A stretch of DNA of 64,000 nucleotides. It comes from Alphaproteobacteria bacterium HGW-Alphaproteobacteria-18. GTDB taxonomy: Bacteria > Pseudomonadota > Alphaproteobacteria > Caulobacterales > Hyphomonadaceae. The stretch lies in assembly GCA_002841155.1 (NCBI GenBank), contig PHEH01000007.1, positions 62,001-126,000 of the forward strand, read 5' to 3'. The position numbers were made by a program, and so were the translations under genes. Below the pieces are notes generated by a model. The model saw only the letters and a program-made list of their open reading frames with translations. It had not been told where the DNA came from and made no database searches. This document shows positions 36,003 through 43,851 of this stretch, in pieces (position 1 is the first letter of the stretch; every line of letters begins with the position of its first letter).

Positions 36003-36710
36003 ATGAGCATCAGAAGTCTGGGGAACGCCGAAGAAATGAGCAGTGCTAAAAAAGCGCCTGTCCGCAAAGCGGCAGACCCTATGGATGTCGTCACCGCGAC
36101 GAAACAGCAGCCCCAGCAGGCGCGCGCGCAGGATACGTTCGAACTGATTTTAGACACGGCCGGCCGGCTTCTGGACGAGGTGGGTCTGGAACGGCTGTCG
36201 ACGAACCTGGTCTGCCGCCGGGCGGGGCTCTCACCGCCGGCGCTCTATCGCTACTTCCCCAACAAGTATGCCATCCTGCGGGAGCTCGGCGACCGGCTGA
36301 TGGCGCTACAGGATCAGGCGGTGCTGGACTGGATCGAGGAGGGCGGACTGGCGAACAAGACGTTCGAGGACGAGGTTGCCAGCAATGTACGCTTGCAGGA
36401 ACGCGTCAACGACATCACGCGGCAGTTCCCCGGTAACATCTATGTGCTGCGCGCGTTGCGGGCGATCCCGATCCTGCGCGAAGTGCGTATGGCGTCCAGC
36501 GAGATGGTGGCCGAGAAGATTGCCGACAGCATGATCGCCAATGGGCACAAAGCCTCCCGTGAAAGGCTGATCGCGTCAGCGCGGCTGACAACCGAACTTG
36601 CCTACAGCGCCATGGAGATGGTGCTGGAGGAGCCGAGCCGGGACGCGCATCAGATCTGCACCGATGTGTCCAAGATGATCGTGACACATTACGCTCAGCT
36701 GAAAGGCTGA
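36003..36710 (+). CDS. TetR/AcrR family regulator, divergent from the receptor operon
   Basis: A 235-residue regulator with a basic, probably disordered leader of about 40 residues. The helix-turn-helix covers FELILDTAGRLLDEVG to RLSTNLVCRRAGLSPPALYRYFPNKYAIL, with the YRYFPNK recognition segment typical of the family. A second ATG at 36036 (MSSAKKAP) is possible. It faces the TonB receptor across 113 AT-rich bases, an arrangement that usually means control of the divergent gene and of itself. An imperfect palindrome TAGCGATCACTA at 35932-35943 lies in that gap. Confidence 0.88.
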   Translation: MSIRSLGNAEEMSSAKKAPVRKAADPMDVVTATKQQPQQARAQDTFELILDTAGRLLDEVGLERLSTNLVCRRAGLSPPALYRYFPNKYAILRELGDRLMALQDQAVLDWIEEGGLANKTFEDEVASNVRLQERVNDITRQFPGNIYVLRALRAIPILREVRMASSEMVAEKIADSMIANGHKASRERLIASARLTTELAYSAMEMVLEEPSRDAHQICTDVSKMIVTHYAQLKG

Positions 36711-36725
36711 ATGCCAGGCCCTCGC

Positions 36726-36929
36726 CTATTTGAAGGCGCAGCCTTCTTTCACGCCGAACATCTTGAAGATCATCGCGGCCGGGCAGAAACCGGTGATGGA
36801 CGCTTGCAGCATGTTGAGGCCGGCGAAGGCCGTCAGCAAGTACCAGTAAGGCGAGACGAGATAACCAAGGGCAAGGCCGGCGAGGACGACAAGCCCGGCG
36901 AAAGCGAGAACGGCGCGGTCGAGGTTCAT
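36726..36929 (-). CDS. YgaP-like transmembrane peptide (DUF2892)
   Basis: Sixty-seven residues with two membrane helices, LAFAGLVVLAGLALGYLV and YWYLLTAFAGLNMLQASIT, and the family end GFCPAAMIFKMFGVKEG. This is the small domain that is fused to a rhodanese in E. coli YgaP; here the rhodanese is a separate gene at 38844. GGAG precedes the start. It is the last gene of a minus-strand operon with thioredoxin and sulfide:quinone oxidoreductase. The conserved GFCP cysteine may take part in persulfide handling at the membrane, which is inference. Confidence 0.9.
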   Translation of the reverse strand: MNLDRAVLAFAGLVVLAGLALGYLVSPYWYLLTAFAGLNMLQASITGFCPAAMIFKMFGVKEGCAFK

Positions 36930-36951
36930 TTGGAGTTACTCCGTTTGAGGA

Positions 36952-37410
36952 TCAGTTGACAGTTGGCGAGAGGCCGAACAGGCCGCGTGCCCAGCGCTCC
37001 AGCGCAGCCCCGCCCGGAGCACCGGCCTGTTTGGCGAGTTCGCGCCCAGCCTTCCAGGCAATCAGCGTCGGCACGCCGCGAATGTTGAGGCGGATGGCAG
37101 CATCCGGATGCTGGTCGGTATTGATCTTGTAGAAACGCACATCGCCCTGAAGGCTTTCGGCAGCCGCCGCATAATGAGGCGCCATCGAACGGCAGGGCCC
37201 ACACCAGGGCGCCCAGAGATCAACGACGAAAGCGCCAGTGTCCTTCTGCTCCAGCGCGCGCATCTGGTCATTGGTGATGTCCACGGGATGGGGCGTTGCG
37301 AGCATCTGGGAACAGCGCCCGCATTTGGCCGCTGTCAAAACCTTGCCTTCCGGCACGCGGTTTACCGCATTGCAGGCCAGGCAAAGGATCATCCTGTCTT
37401 CACTCGCCAT
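36952..37410 (-). CDS. trxC: Thioredoxin 2 (TrxC type, zinc-finger thioredoxin)
   Basis: A 152-residue cytosolic thioredoxin. The N-terminal zinc finger has Cys10, Cys13, Cys30 and Cys33 (LCLAC and KCGRC); the catalytic motif is WAPWCGPC at residues 67-73, and RGVPTLIAW holds the cis-proline. The order of finger then thioredoxin fold is that of TrxC. AAGGAG lies eight bases before the start. Lying between the sulfide oxidoreductase and the DUF2892 gene, it probably removes sulfane sulfur from protein persulfides rather than acting as the general housekeeping thioredoxin. Confidence 0.94.
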   Translation of the reverse strand: MASEDRMILCLACNAVNRVPEGKVLTAAKCGRCSQMLATPHPVDITNDQMRALEQKDTGAFVVDLWAPWCGPCRSMAPHYAAAAESLQGDVRFYKINTDQHPDAAIRLNIRGVPTLIAWKAGRELAKQAGAPGGAALERWARGLFGLSPTVN

Positions 37411-37432
37411 AGTCGCCGCTCCTTGCAGATGG

Positions 37433-38704
37433 TCAGCCTTTCAGCTTGTAGGTCTTGATAAGGGCCAGCGCCGCATTCTCGTAGAATGTCTCCGACTTGC
37501 CTGCCTTTACCTTCCCGATGAAGTATTTCTCAAACCCTACCTTTGCCGTGTGGACCCAGCCGCCCGAGCCCGACCAGTTTACATTGCGGGGCGGTATCTG
37601 AGGCTGCGCAATGAAGGCCACGCCCTTGTCGCCGAAGTCTGCCAGGCAGATGGCATTCCAGGTCGCCTCATGGGTCGGCTCTTTTCCGCCCAGAATTTCG
37701 GCGAGGTTTTCGGCTGTGGCGCTCACCATCGATTCGATCATGAAGCCGGTCTTGGGCACGCCGACCGGAACCGGCGTCTTGCCGATGGGCGGGATCGCGA
37801 TACAGACGCCGATGCCGAAGATTTCCGGATATTTCGGGTTGCGCTGGTGTTTGTCCGTCAGGATGAAGCCGCGCGGATTGGTGAGCCCTTCAATGCCATG
37901 GACCGCCTTCACGCCCCGGAAAGCGGGCAGCATCATGGAGTATTTCATCGGCAGTTCGTGAACCTGTTTCACGCTGCCATCTTCATTGACCTCTTCAACC
38001 GTCATCTTGCCCGCCTCGGCTTTGACGACGCGCGCATTGGTGATCCATTTGATGTGGCGCTCGCGCATCTCGCTCTCAAGCAGGCTTTTCGTGTCGCCAA
38101 CGCCATCAAGGCCCAGATGGCCGATATAGGGCTCTGAGGTAACGAAGGTCATCGGCACGCGATCGCGGATCTTCCGCTTACGGAGTTCGGTTTCGATGAT
38201 CATCAACGTTTCATAGGCCGGGCCGTAGCAGGACGCCCCCTGCACCGCGCCGACAATCACCGGGCCGGGATCTGCGCAGAAAGCTTCGAAGGCGGTGTTG
38301 GCCGCCACGGCGTGGTCGATATGGCAGACAGATTGGGTATGCCCCTCAGGCCCCAGGCCTTCAATCTCGTCAAAGGCAAGTTCCGGACCCGTTGCGATCA
38401 CAAGATAATCGTAATCTACAAAGCGACCATCGTTCAGGCGCACACGCTTGGCTTCCGGCTCAACTTTCTCCGCTTTGCCGACGACAAGCTCAATATGGCG
38501 CTTTTTCATGGGCTTCACGAGGTCGACTACAATGTCTTCACGCTCTCGCCAGCCTACCAGAACCCAGGGGTTTGACGGGACAAACTGGTAAAAGTCCGTC
38601 TCGTTGATCACAGTGACACTGTCTTCGGGGCGAACCTTCTGGCGGATCTCGTAAGCGGCAATGACGCCGCCCAAACCCGCCCCCAGAACGATAATTTTAG
38701 CCAT
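37433..38704 (-). CDS. sqr: Sulfide:quinone oxidoreductase
   Basis: A 423-residue flavoprotein that oxidises sulfide to polysulfide and reduces quinone at the inner membrane. The FAD motif is IIVLGAGLGGVIAAYEI; YQFVPSNPWVLVGWRERED matches the well-studied Acidithiobacillus enzyme closely. The three redox cysteines are all present: Cys127 (QSVCHIDH), Cys159 (GASCYGPAYE) and Cys353 (WNAICLADFGDKG). MIESMVSA and the C-terminal amphipathic VGFEKYFIGKVKAGKSE support membrane binding. It is the first gene of the minus-strand operon, with an AT-rich inverted repeat just upstream. Confidence 0.94.
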   Translation of the reverse strand: MAKIIVLGAGLGGVIAAYEIRQKVRPEDSVTVINETDFYQFVPSNPWVLVGWREREDIVVDLVKPMKKRHIELVVGKAEKVEPEAKRVRLNDGRFVDYDYLVIATGPELAFDEIEGLGPEGHTQSVCHIDHAVAANTAFEAFCADPGPVIVGAVQGASCYGPAYETLMIIETELRKRKIRDRVPMTFVTSEPYIGHLGLDGVGDTKSLLESEMRERHIKWITNARVVKAEAGKMTVEEVNEDGSVKQVHELPMKYSMMLPAFRGVKAVHGIEGLTNPRGFILTDKHQRNPKYPEIFGIGVCIAIPPIGKTPVPVGVPKTGFMIESMVSATAENLAEILGGKEPTHEATWNAICLADFGDKGVAFIAQPQIPPRNVNWSGSGGWVHTAKVGFEKYFIGKVKAGKSETFYENAALALIKTYKLKG

Positions 38705-38740
38705 CTTCCGCGTGCTCCCATCTTGATCTTGAAGATAATT

Positions 38741-38764
38741 GTATTTTATTGTTTTATAAAATAC
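38741..38764. promoter_or_regulatory. AT-rich perfect inverted repeat in the sqr/rhodanese divergent promoter
   Basis: Arms GTATTTTAT and ATAAAATAC, nine bases each, flank TGTTTT. The site is 37 bases upstream of the sqr start and 80 bases upstream of the rhodanese start, inside a 50-base AT-rich island that stands out from the G+C-rich surroundings. The size and the gene content fit an operator for a sulfide-responsive ArsR repressor; the candidate protein is encoded at 43454. Confidence 0.75.
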
Positions 38765-38843
38765 GTATTATTGCTTATGGCTCAAGAGGGAAAATTGCGG
38801 TTGTGACAAACCGACCCCGAAAGCCAGCTTACGGAGACCAGAT

Positions 38844-39203
38844 ATGAGCGACCCAAGAGACCTTGAGCCCAAAACCGTGTTTGATGCGCTGAAACGCGGG
38901 GACGTGATGCTGATCGACGTTCGCGAACCGGCCGAGTTTGCCAACCAGCGCATTCACGGCGCCCTGCTGTGCCCACTCTCGACCTTCGATCCACGCGCCA
39001 TTCCGGCCAATCCGGGCCGCCAGATCGTGTTCCAGTGCGGCTCCGGCAAGCGCTCGCGCATGGCGCTCGACAGGTTCCTCTCAGAAACCGGCGCGGAAGC
39101 GGGCCATCTTGCAGGCGGCTTCGGCGCCTGGAAATCGGCGGGTCTGCCTTGCGTCTGCATCAACCCAGAGACCGGACAGGTCGAGGATCATGGCAAGTAT
39201 TGA
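38844..39203 (+). CDS. Single-domain rhodanese (sulfurtransferase)
   Basis: A 119-residue rhodanese. VMLIDVREPAEFANQRIHGA is the N-terminal signature, and the active-site loop is FQCGSGKRSRMA with Cys65, followed by HLAGGFGAWKSAGLP. No signal peptide is seen, so it is cytosolic. It would take sulfane sulfur from polysulfide made by the divergent sulfide:quinone oxidoreductase and pass it to thiols or cyanide-type acceptors. GGAG lies ten bases upstream. Its 3' end overlaps the likely start of the efflux adaptor gene, so the two are in one operon. Confidence 0.93.
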   Translation: MSDPRDLEPKTVFDALKRGDVMLIDVREPAEFANQRIHGALLCPLSTFDPRAIPANPGRQIVFQCGSGKRSRMALDRFLSETGAEAGHLAGGFGAWKSAGLPCVCINPETGQVEDHGKY

Positions 39204-40182
39204 GATGCGAACACTTTTTATTTCAACCCTGACCGCATTCGCTCTTTCGGGCAGCGCCATCGCGCAGACGCTCACAGTCGAGCAATCGATCGTTGTCGAT
39301 TATCGCCCTGTGATCGCCCGTATTGAAGCGAGTGATACGGCGATGGCGCGCTCACGTCTCCAAGGGGTGGTCACGCGCCTCAATGCGGTTGAAGGCCAGA
39401 TCGTCAAAGCCGGAGACGTCGTGGCTATCGTTACCGATGGCACCCTTTCGCCGCAGCTGGCCTCGCTCAGCTCGCGGATTGAAGGGATGAAATCCCAGAT
39501 CCGGCAGTCCGAAGAAGACCTGACCCGCAATGAAGGCCTGCTGGCCCGCGGATTTTATCCCAAGGCACGGCTGGATGAGGAGCGCACCGCGCTGGGTATC
39601 CTGCGCCGCTCCCTCGCATCGGCAGAGGCAGAACGCCGCGCGTTGTCGGCGCGTGAAGCCGAAGGACGCATTCTTGCGCCAGCAGATGCACATGTGACGG
39701 CGGTGAATGTGGTGCAGGGGTCGGTCGTCTCGCCCGGCGAAGTTCTGGTGAGCTTTGCCACAGTCAACGGCATCGTCCGGCTGGCTCTACCTGAGCGCCA
39801 TGCCTCCACGATTGCCGAAGGAGAAACATTCTCGCTGCGCCTGCCTTCCCGCTCGGACGACATTCACACGGCAACGATTGTGAAGATCTATCCGGAACTT
39901 CGTCAGGGGTCTGTCATTGCCGACGCAACTATCCAGGGTGGCCTGACGGCGCTTTTCGGAGAGCGTGTCGATGTGCTGGTGCCTGTTGGCGAGCGCCGAG
40001 CCATCCGTGTTCCGAAAGACTATATATCGACGCGCTTTGGCGTCGACTTCGTGCGCGTGGCGGTCGGCGAGCGGTTCATTGATGCACCCGTCGCCCTGGC
40101 CGCGCCCGTTGTGGACGATCAGGGGCACTATGAAATTCTCTCGGGCCTCAAGCCTGGCGATAAAATCCAGAAACCGGAATAG
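39190..40182 (+). CDS. RND efflux periplasmic adaptor (membrane fusion protein)
   Basis: About 330 residues. The start is either the ATG at 39190, inside the rhodanese gene and close behind GAGG, or the ATG at 39205; both give the same signal peptide (MRTLFISTLTAFALSGSAIAQ). The lipoyl half-motif is VVTRLNAVEGQIVKAGDVVAIV, a helical hairpin covers about residues 95-150, and the second half is GRILAPADAHVTAVNVVQGSVVSPGE. There is no lipobox, so it is soluble or hairpin-anchored. The pump gene begins six bases after the stop. It is shorter than typical AcrA (about 390), mainly at the C-terminal domain. Confidence 0.9.
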   Translation: MASIEMRTLFISTLTAFALSGSAIAQTLTVEQSIVVDYRPVIARIEASDTAMARSRLQGVVTRLNAVEGQIVKAGDVVAIVTDGTLSPQLASLSSRIEGMKSQIRQSEEDLTRNEGLLARGFYPKARLDEERTALGILRRSLASAEAERRALSAREAEGRILAPADAHVTAVNVVQGSVVSPGEVLVSFATVNGIVRLALPERHASTIAEGETFSLRLPSRSDDIHTATIVKIYPELRQGSVIADATIQGGLTALFGERVDVLVPVGERRAIRVPKDYISTRFGVDFVRVAVGERFIDAPVALAAPVVDDQGHYEILSGLKPGDKIQKPE

Positions 40183-40188
40183 AACCAG

Positions 40189-43100
40189 ATGAAACCGGAC
40201 CTTTCGGGCTCCATCACGCGGTCGACCATCCGGTCGCCGCTGACACCGCTCTTCCTGCTGACCGCGCTGGCTGTCGGCCTGATCGCTCTCCTCACCATTC
40301 CGCGGGAGGAGGAGCCGCAAATCTCTGTGCCGATGGTGGACATTCTGGTCTCCGCTCCCGGCCTTAAGGCGCCTGATGCTGTCGAGCAGGTTACCAAACC
40401 TCTTGAGAGCATCATCATGGCCGTTCCGGATGTGGACCATGTCTATTCGCAGACACGCGATGATGGCGCGATGGTAACGGCGCGGTTTAATGTCGGCACA
40501 AACGCGGACGATGCGATCCTGCGCATTCACGAGAAGATCCGGGCGAACCTCGACAGCATTCCCTATGACGTGCCGATGCCGCTGGTTGTCGGGCGCGGGA
40601 TCAATGACGTGCCCATCGTGACGCTCACACTCTCACCGGACGAAATGACGGGCGATGTGTGGAACGATACCGCGTTGCGGATGCTGGCCGACGAGCTGCG
40701 CAATGAACTGATGAAGGTCAAGGATGTCGGCATCACCGACGTGATCGGTGGGCGACCACTGGAGCTGCGGGTAGAGCCGGACATCCAGGCGCTCTCAGCG
40801 CATGGGGTCTCGTTGCAGACGCTGGTGCAGAGCGTTCAGAATGCGGCGGCTGCGCTGCCTTCCGGCCGGGCACACCAGGATGGCAACTCGCTGATCGTTC
40901 AGGCGGGGGACCGGATCAATGCCGTGCATGAGCTTGAGCGGTTGCATATCCGCGGCGCTGGCGGGCGTGTGGTCTATCTCAGCGATGTGGCGACGGTGAA
41001 GGTATCCGGAGCAGAGACCGATGCGCGCGTATGGACGATGGTGCATGGAGAAGACGGCAGCTTCACGACGGCACCGGCAGTTACCGTGTCGCTGGCAAAA
41101 CGGCCAGGTGCGAATGCAGTGGTGGTGGCCGAGGCAATCCTGCACCGGGTTGAGGCGCTCGAGGGCAATCTCATCCCTGCGGGTATCCATGTGGAAGTTA
41201 CGCGCGACTATGGCGAGACAGCCAACCACAAGGCAAACGAGCTGCTGTTTCACCTTGGTCTTGCGACCGTTTCCATCGTTGTACTGATCGCGTTCAGCAT
41301 TGGCTGGCGCGAGGCGCTGGTGACGCTGATCGTCATTCCGACGACCATTCTGCTGACGCTCTTTGCGTCGCTGATGATGGGTTACACCATCAACCGGGTG
41401 AGCCTGTTTGCACTGATCTTTTCCATCGGCATCCTGGTGGACGATGCCATCGTCATCATCGAGAATATCGCCCGGCACTGGGCCATGAAGGATGGACGCA
41501 CGCGGGTTCAGGCGGCGATTGAGGCTGTCTCGGAGGTGGGGAACCCAACCATCATCGCGACGCTGACCGTGGTTGCGGCGCTGTTGCCCATGATGTTCGT
41601 ATCCGGACTGATGGGACCATACATGGCCCCAATCCCGGCAAATGCGTCTGCGGCGATGCTGTTCTCCTTCTTTGTGGCCGTCGGCATCGCGCCCTGGCTG
41701 ATGATGAAGATTGCCGGCAAGGCGCCGCTGCATGGCGCGCATGACGGCGTGCACAGCGAAACGCGCCTCAGCCGGTTTTATCGCTGGGTGGCGGCGCCGG
41801 TTGTGGCGTCGAAGCGGAATGCGTGGATTTTCCTTGGTCTTGTGGGTCTTGCGACGCTTCTCTCGCTGACGCTGTTTGCGACCAAGGCTGTCCCGGTGAA
41901 ACTGCTGCCATTTGACAACAAGTCCGAGATCCAGGTGATCGTGGACCTGCCCGAAGGCGCCGCGCTGGAGGATACCGAGCGGGCCCTATTTGCGCTGGCC
42001 GACGCTATCGGGCCGATTGAGGAAGTGACCACGATTCAGGCCTATGCCGGCAGCGCGGCGCCATTCAACTTCAACGGCCTTGTGCGCCATTATTTCCTGC
42101 GGGCGAGCCCGGAGCTGGGCGATCTTCAGGTCAATCTGTCGGCCAAGGAGTACCGCAAACGGGCGAGCCATGACATTGCCCTCGATCTGCGGGAGCGGCT
42201 GCTGGCTGTGCCTCTGCCGGAGGGGGCACGCGTGAAGGTGGTGGAAGTGCCGCCCGGACCGCCGGTGATTTCAACCCTGATGGCGGAGATTTACGGGCCG
42301 ACCCCCGAAGCACGCCGTCAGACGGCAGCGATCATCGAGCGCTTCTTTGAAGAGACTGACTTCATCGTGGACGTGGACAATTCCATCGGTGATCGTGCGC
42401 CGCGGCTGACATTCAGCATCGATGAACCTGCGGCGGCTGATGCGGGTGTTCTGCAACAGGATATTCTCGATGCCATCGGCATGGCGTTTGGCGGGCAAAC
42501 GGTGGGCGTGAGCCCGCGCGGGGAAGGCCGTGATCCGCTGAATATCCGGGTCTACCTGCCCCGTTCCGAGCGGAGCTGGACGCAGGAAATGGCGGCTATT
42601 CCCGTGCCGCGGCGGCTGGCCGGGACAGATGCCATGCCCATTGAACTTGGGGCATTGGTGGATGTTCGCGAAGAGGCAGGCTCTCCCACGATCTTCCGCA
42701 GGGACGGGCATTTTGCCGATATGGTGATGGGCGAACTTGCCGGGCGCTACGAAGCGCCGATCTATGGCATGTTCGAGATTCAGGACCGGGTGAAGGCGTT
42801 TGACTGGGCCGCTGAGGGTCTCGAAATGCCGGCGGTGAGCCTTTATGGGCAACCGGCCGATGAGACAGGCACGACGCTGCTCTGGGATGGGGAATGGGAG
42901 GTGACATATGTAACCTTCCGGGACATGGGCATGGCCTTCGGGGTGGCGCTGATTGGTATCTACATCCTGGTGGTGGGCCAGTTTGGCACCTTCCGGGTTC
43001 CGCTGATTATCCTCACGCCTGTGCCGCTGACACTGATCGGCATCATGATCGGCCACTGGCTGTTCGGGGCCGCCTTTACAGCGACTTCGATGATCGGCTT

Positions 43101-43473
43101 CATTGCGCTGGCCGGGATTATCGTCCGCAACTCCATCCTTCTGGTCGACTTTATCCGGCACACGACAGATGCCGACAAGCCGCTGAAAGAGGTGTTGCTG
43201 GAAGCCGGCGCGATCCGCTTCAAGCCGATCGTGCTGACCGCGCTGGCGGCCATGATCGGGGCGGCGGTGATTTTGACCGACCCTATTTTCCAGGGGTTGG
43301 CGATTTCGCTCCTGTTCGGGCTCGCTTCGTCTACTGCCCTGACAGTATTGGTCATTCCGGCGATCTATATTGCCATTCGTGGGCCAGAATGGCGCCCGGC
43401 AGTGACAGATCCGGGACAAACCGGGACAGTTTCGGACACTTCAGGACATCCAGATGCGCCTCAGGAAGCCTAA
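40189..43473 (+). CDS. RND efflux pump inner-membrane subunit (AcrB/HAE1-like)
   Basis: A 1094-residue resistance-nodulation-division permease. The first helix lies at about residues 22-38, the porter domain begins with EEEPQISVPMVDILVSAPG, and the central helices include FSIGILVDDAIVIIENI, the conserved TM4 motif whose two aspartates relay protons. VLLEAGAIRFKPIVLTALAAMIGA is the matching C-terminal repeat. Co-transcription with a rhodanese and an ArsR repressor, opposite sqr, suggests a sulfur-linked substrate. The last 20 codons are made of GGACA decamers (PGQTGTVSDTSGHP), an oddly polar tail after the last helix. It overlaps the ArsR gene by 20 bases. Confidence 0.92.
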   Translation: MKPDLSGSITRSTIRSPLTPLFLLTALAVGLIALLTIPREEEPQISVPMVDILVSAPGLKAPDAVEQVTKPLESIIMAVPDVDHVYSQTRDDGAMVTARFNVGTNADDAILRIHEKIRANLDSIPYDVPMPLVVGRGINDVPIVTLTLSPDEMTGDVWNDTALRMLADELRNELMKVKDVGITDVIGGRPLELRVEPDIQALSAHGVSLQTLVQSVQNAAAALPSGRAHQDGNSLIVQAGDRINAVHELERLHIRGAGGRVVYLSDVATVKVSGAETDARVWTMVHGEDGSFTTAPAVTVSLAKRPGANAVVVAEAILHRVEALEGNLIPAGIHVEVTRDYGETANHKANELLFHLGLATVSIVVLIAFSIGWREALVTLIVIPTTILLTLFASLMMGYTINRVSLFALIFSIGILVDDAIVIIENIARHWAMKDGRTRVQAAIEAVSEVGNPTIIATLTVVAALLPMMFVSGLMGPYMAPIPANASAAMLFSFFVAVGIAPWLMMKIAGKAPLHGAHDGVHSETRLSRFYRWVAAPVVASKRNAWIFLGLVGLATLLSLTLFATKAVPVKLLPFDNKSEIQVIVDLPEGAALEDTERALFALADAIGPIEEVTTIQAYAGSAAPFNFNGLVRHYFLRASPELGDLQVNLSAKEYRKRASHDIALDLRERLLAVPLPEGARVKVVEVPPGPPVISTLMAEIYGPTPEARRQTAAIIERFFEETDFIVDVDNSIGDRAPRLTFSIDEPAAADAGVLQQDILDAIGMAFGGQTVGVSPRGEGRDPLNIRVYLPRSERSWTQEMAAIPVPRRLAGTDAMPIELGALVDVREEAGSPTIFRRDGHFADMVMGELAGRYEAPIYGMFEIQDRVKAFDWAAEGLEMPAVSLYGQPADETGTTLLWDGEWEVTYVTFRDMGMAFGVALIGIYILVVGQFGTFRVPLIILTPVPLTLIGIMIGHWLFGAAFTATSMIGFIALAGIIVRNSILLVDFIRHTTDADKPLKEVLLEAGAIRFKPIVLTALAAMIGAAVILTDPIFQGLAISLLFGLASSTALTVLVIPAIYIAIRGPEWRPAVTDPGQTGTVSDTSGHPDAPQEA
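43412..43451 (+). repeat. GGACA decamer repeat, cluster 3, at the 3' end of the RND gene
   Basis: Units CGGGACAAAC, CGGGACAGTTT, CGGACACTT and CAGGACATCC follow one another. They code the C-terminal tail of the pump and end two bases before the ArsR start codon, so they may also lie over its translation signals. Confidence 0.85.
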
Positions 43474-43777
43474 ACGCGGTGAGGCGCTGACCATCGTTTC
43501 CGGCCGCGCGGAGGAGGCCGCCGAAGTATTGAAGGCGATGGCGAGCGAGACCCGGCTCAAGATCATGTGCGCGCTGAGCGAGGGCGAGTTGCCGGTGAAC
43601 AAGCTGGCCGAGCTGACCGGGCAGAGCCAGTCGGTGGTGTCCCAGCACCTGGCCAAGCTGCGCGCCGCAGGCCTGGTGACCAGCCGGCGGGACGGTCAGA
43701 CAATCCACTATCGCTGCCGCACGGGGATCGCGCAGGAGATCATCGACACATTGTGCGGGTTCTATTCGAAGCCTTGA
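43454..43777 (+). CDS. ArsR-family repressor, YgaV/BigR/SqrR-like
   Basis: A 107-residue winged-helix repressor. AAEVLKAMASETRLKIMCALSEGELPVNKLAELTG (opening helix to HTH) and SVVSQHLAKLRAAGLVTSRRDGQTIHY (recognition helix and wing) match the sulfide-sensing subgroup. Cys39 sits at the place of the first sensing cysteine of BigR/SqrR; near the C-terminus Cys101 (DTLCGFY) is the candidate partner, although it is a few residues from the usual position, and Cys88 is extra. It overlaps the pump gene by 20 bases. Persulfide stress would join the cysteines and release the operator at 38741. Confidence 0.88.
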   Translation: MRLRKPKRGEALTIVSGRAEEAAEVLKAMASETRLKIMCALSEGELPVNKLAELTGQSQSVVSQHLAKLRAAGLVTSRRDGQTIHYRCRTGIAQEIIDTLCGFYSKP

Positions 43778-43851
43778 GACGGCTGGGGCCAGCCCCTTGC
43801 GCTGAGGGGCAATCGCTTTCACCATCGGGCATCTGATTTAGATTGCTCCTG

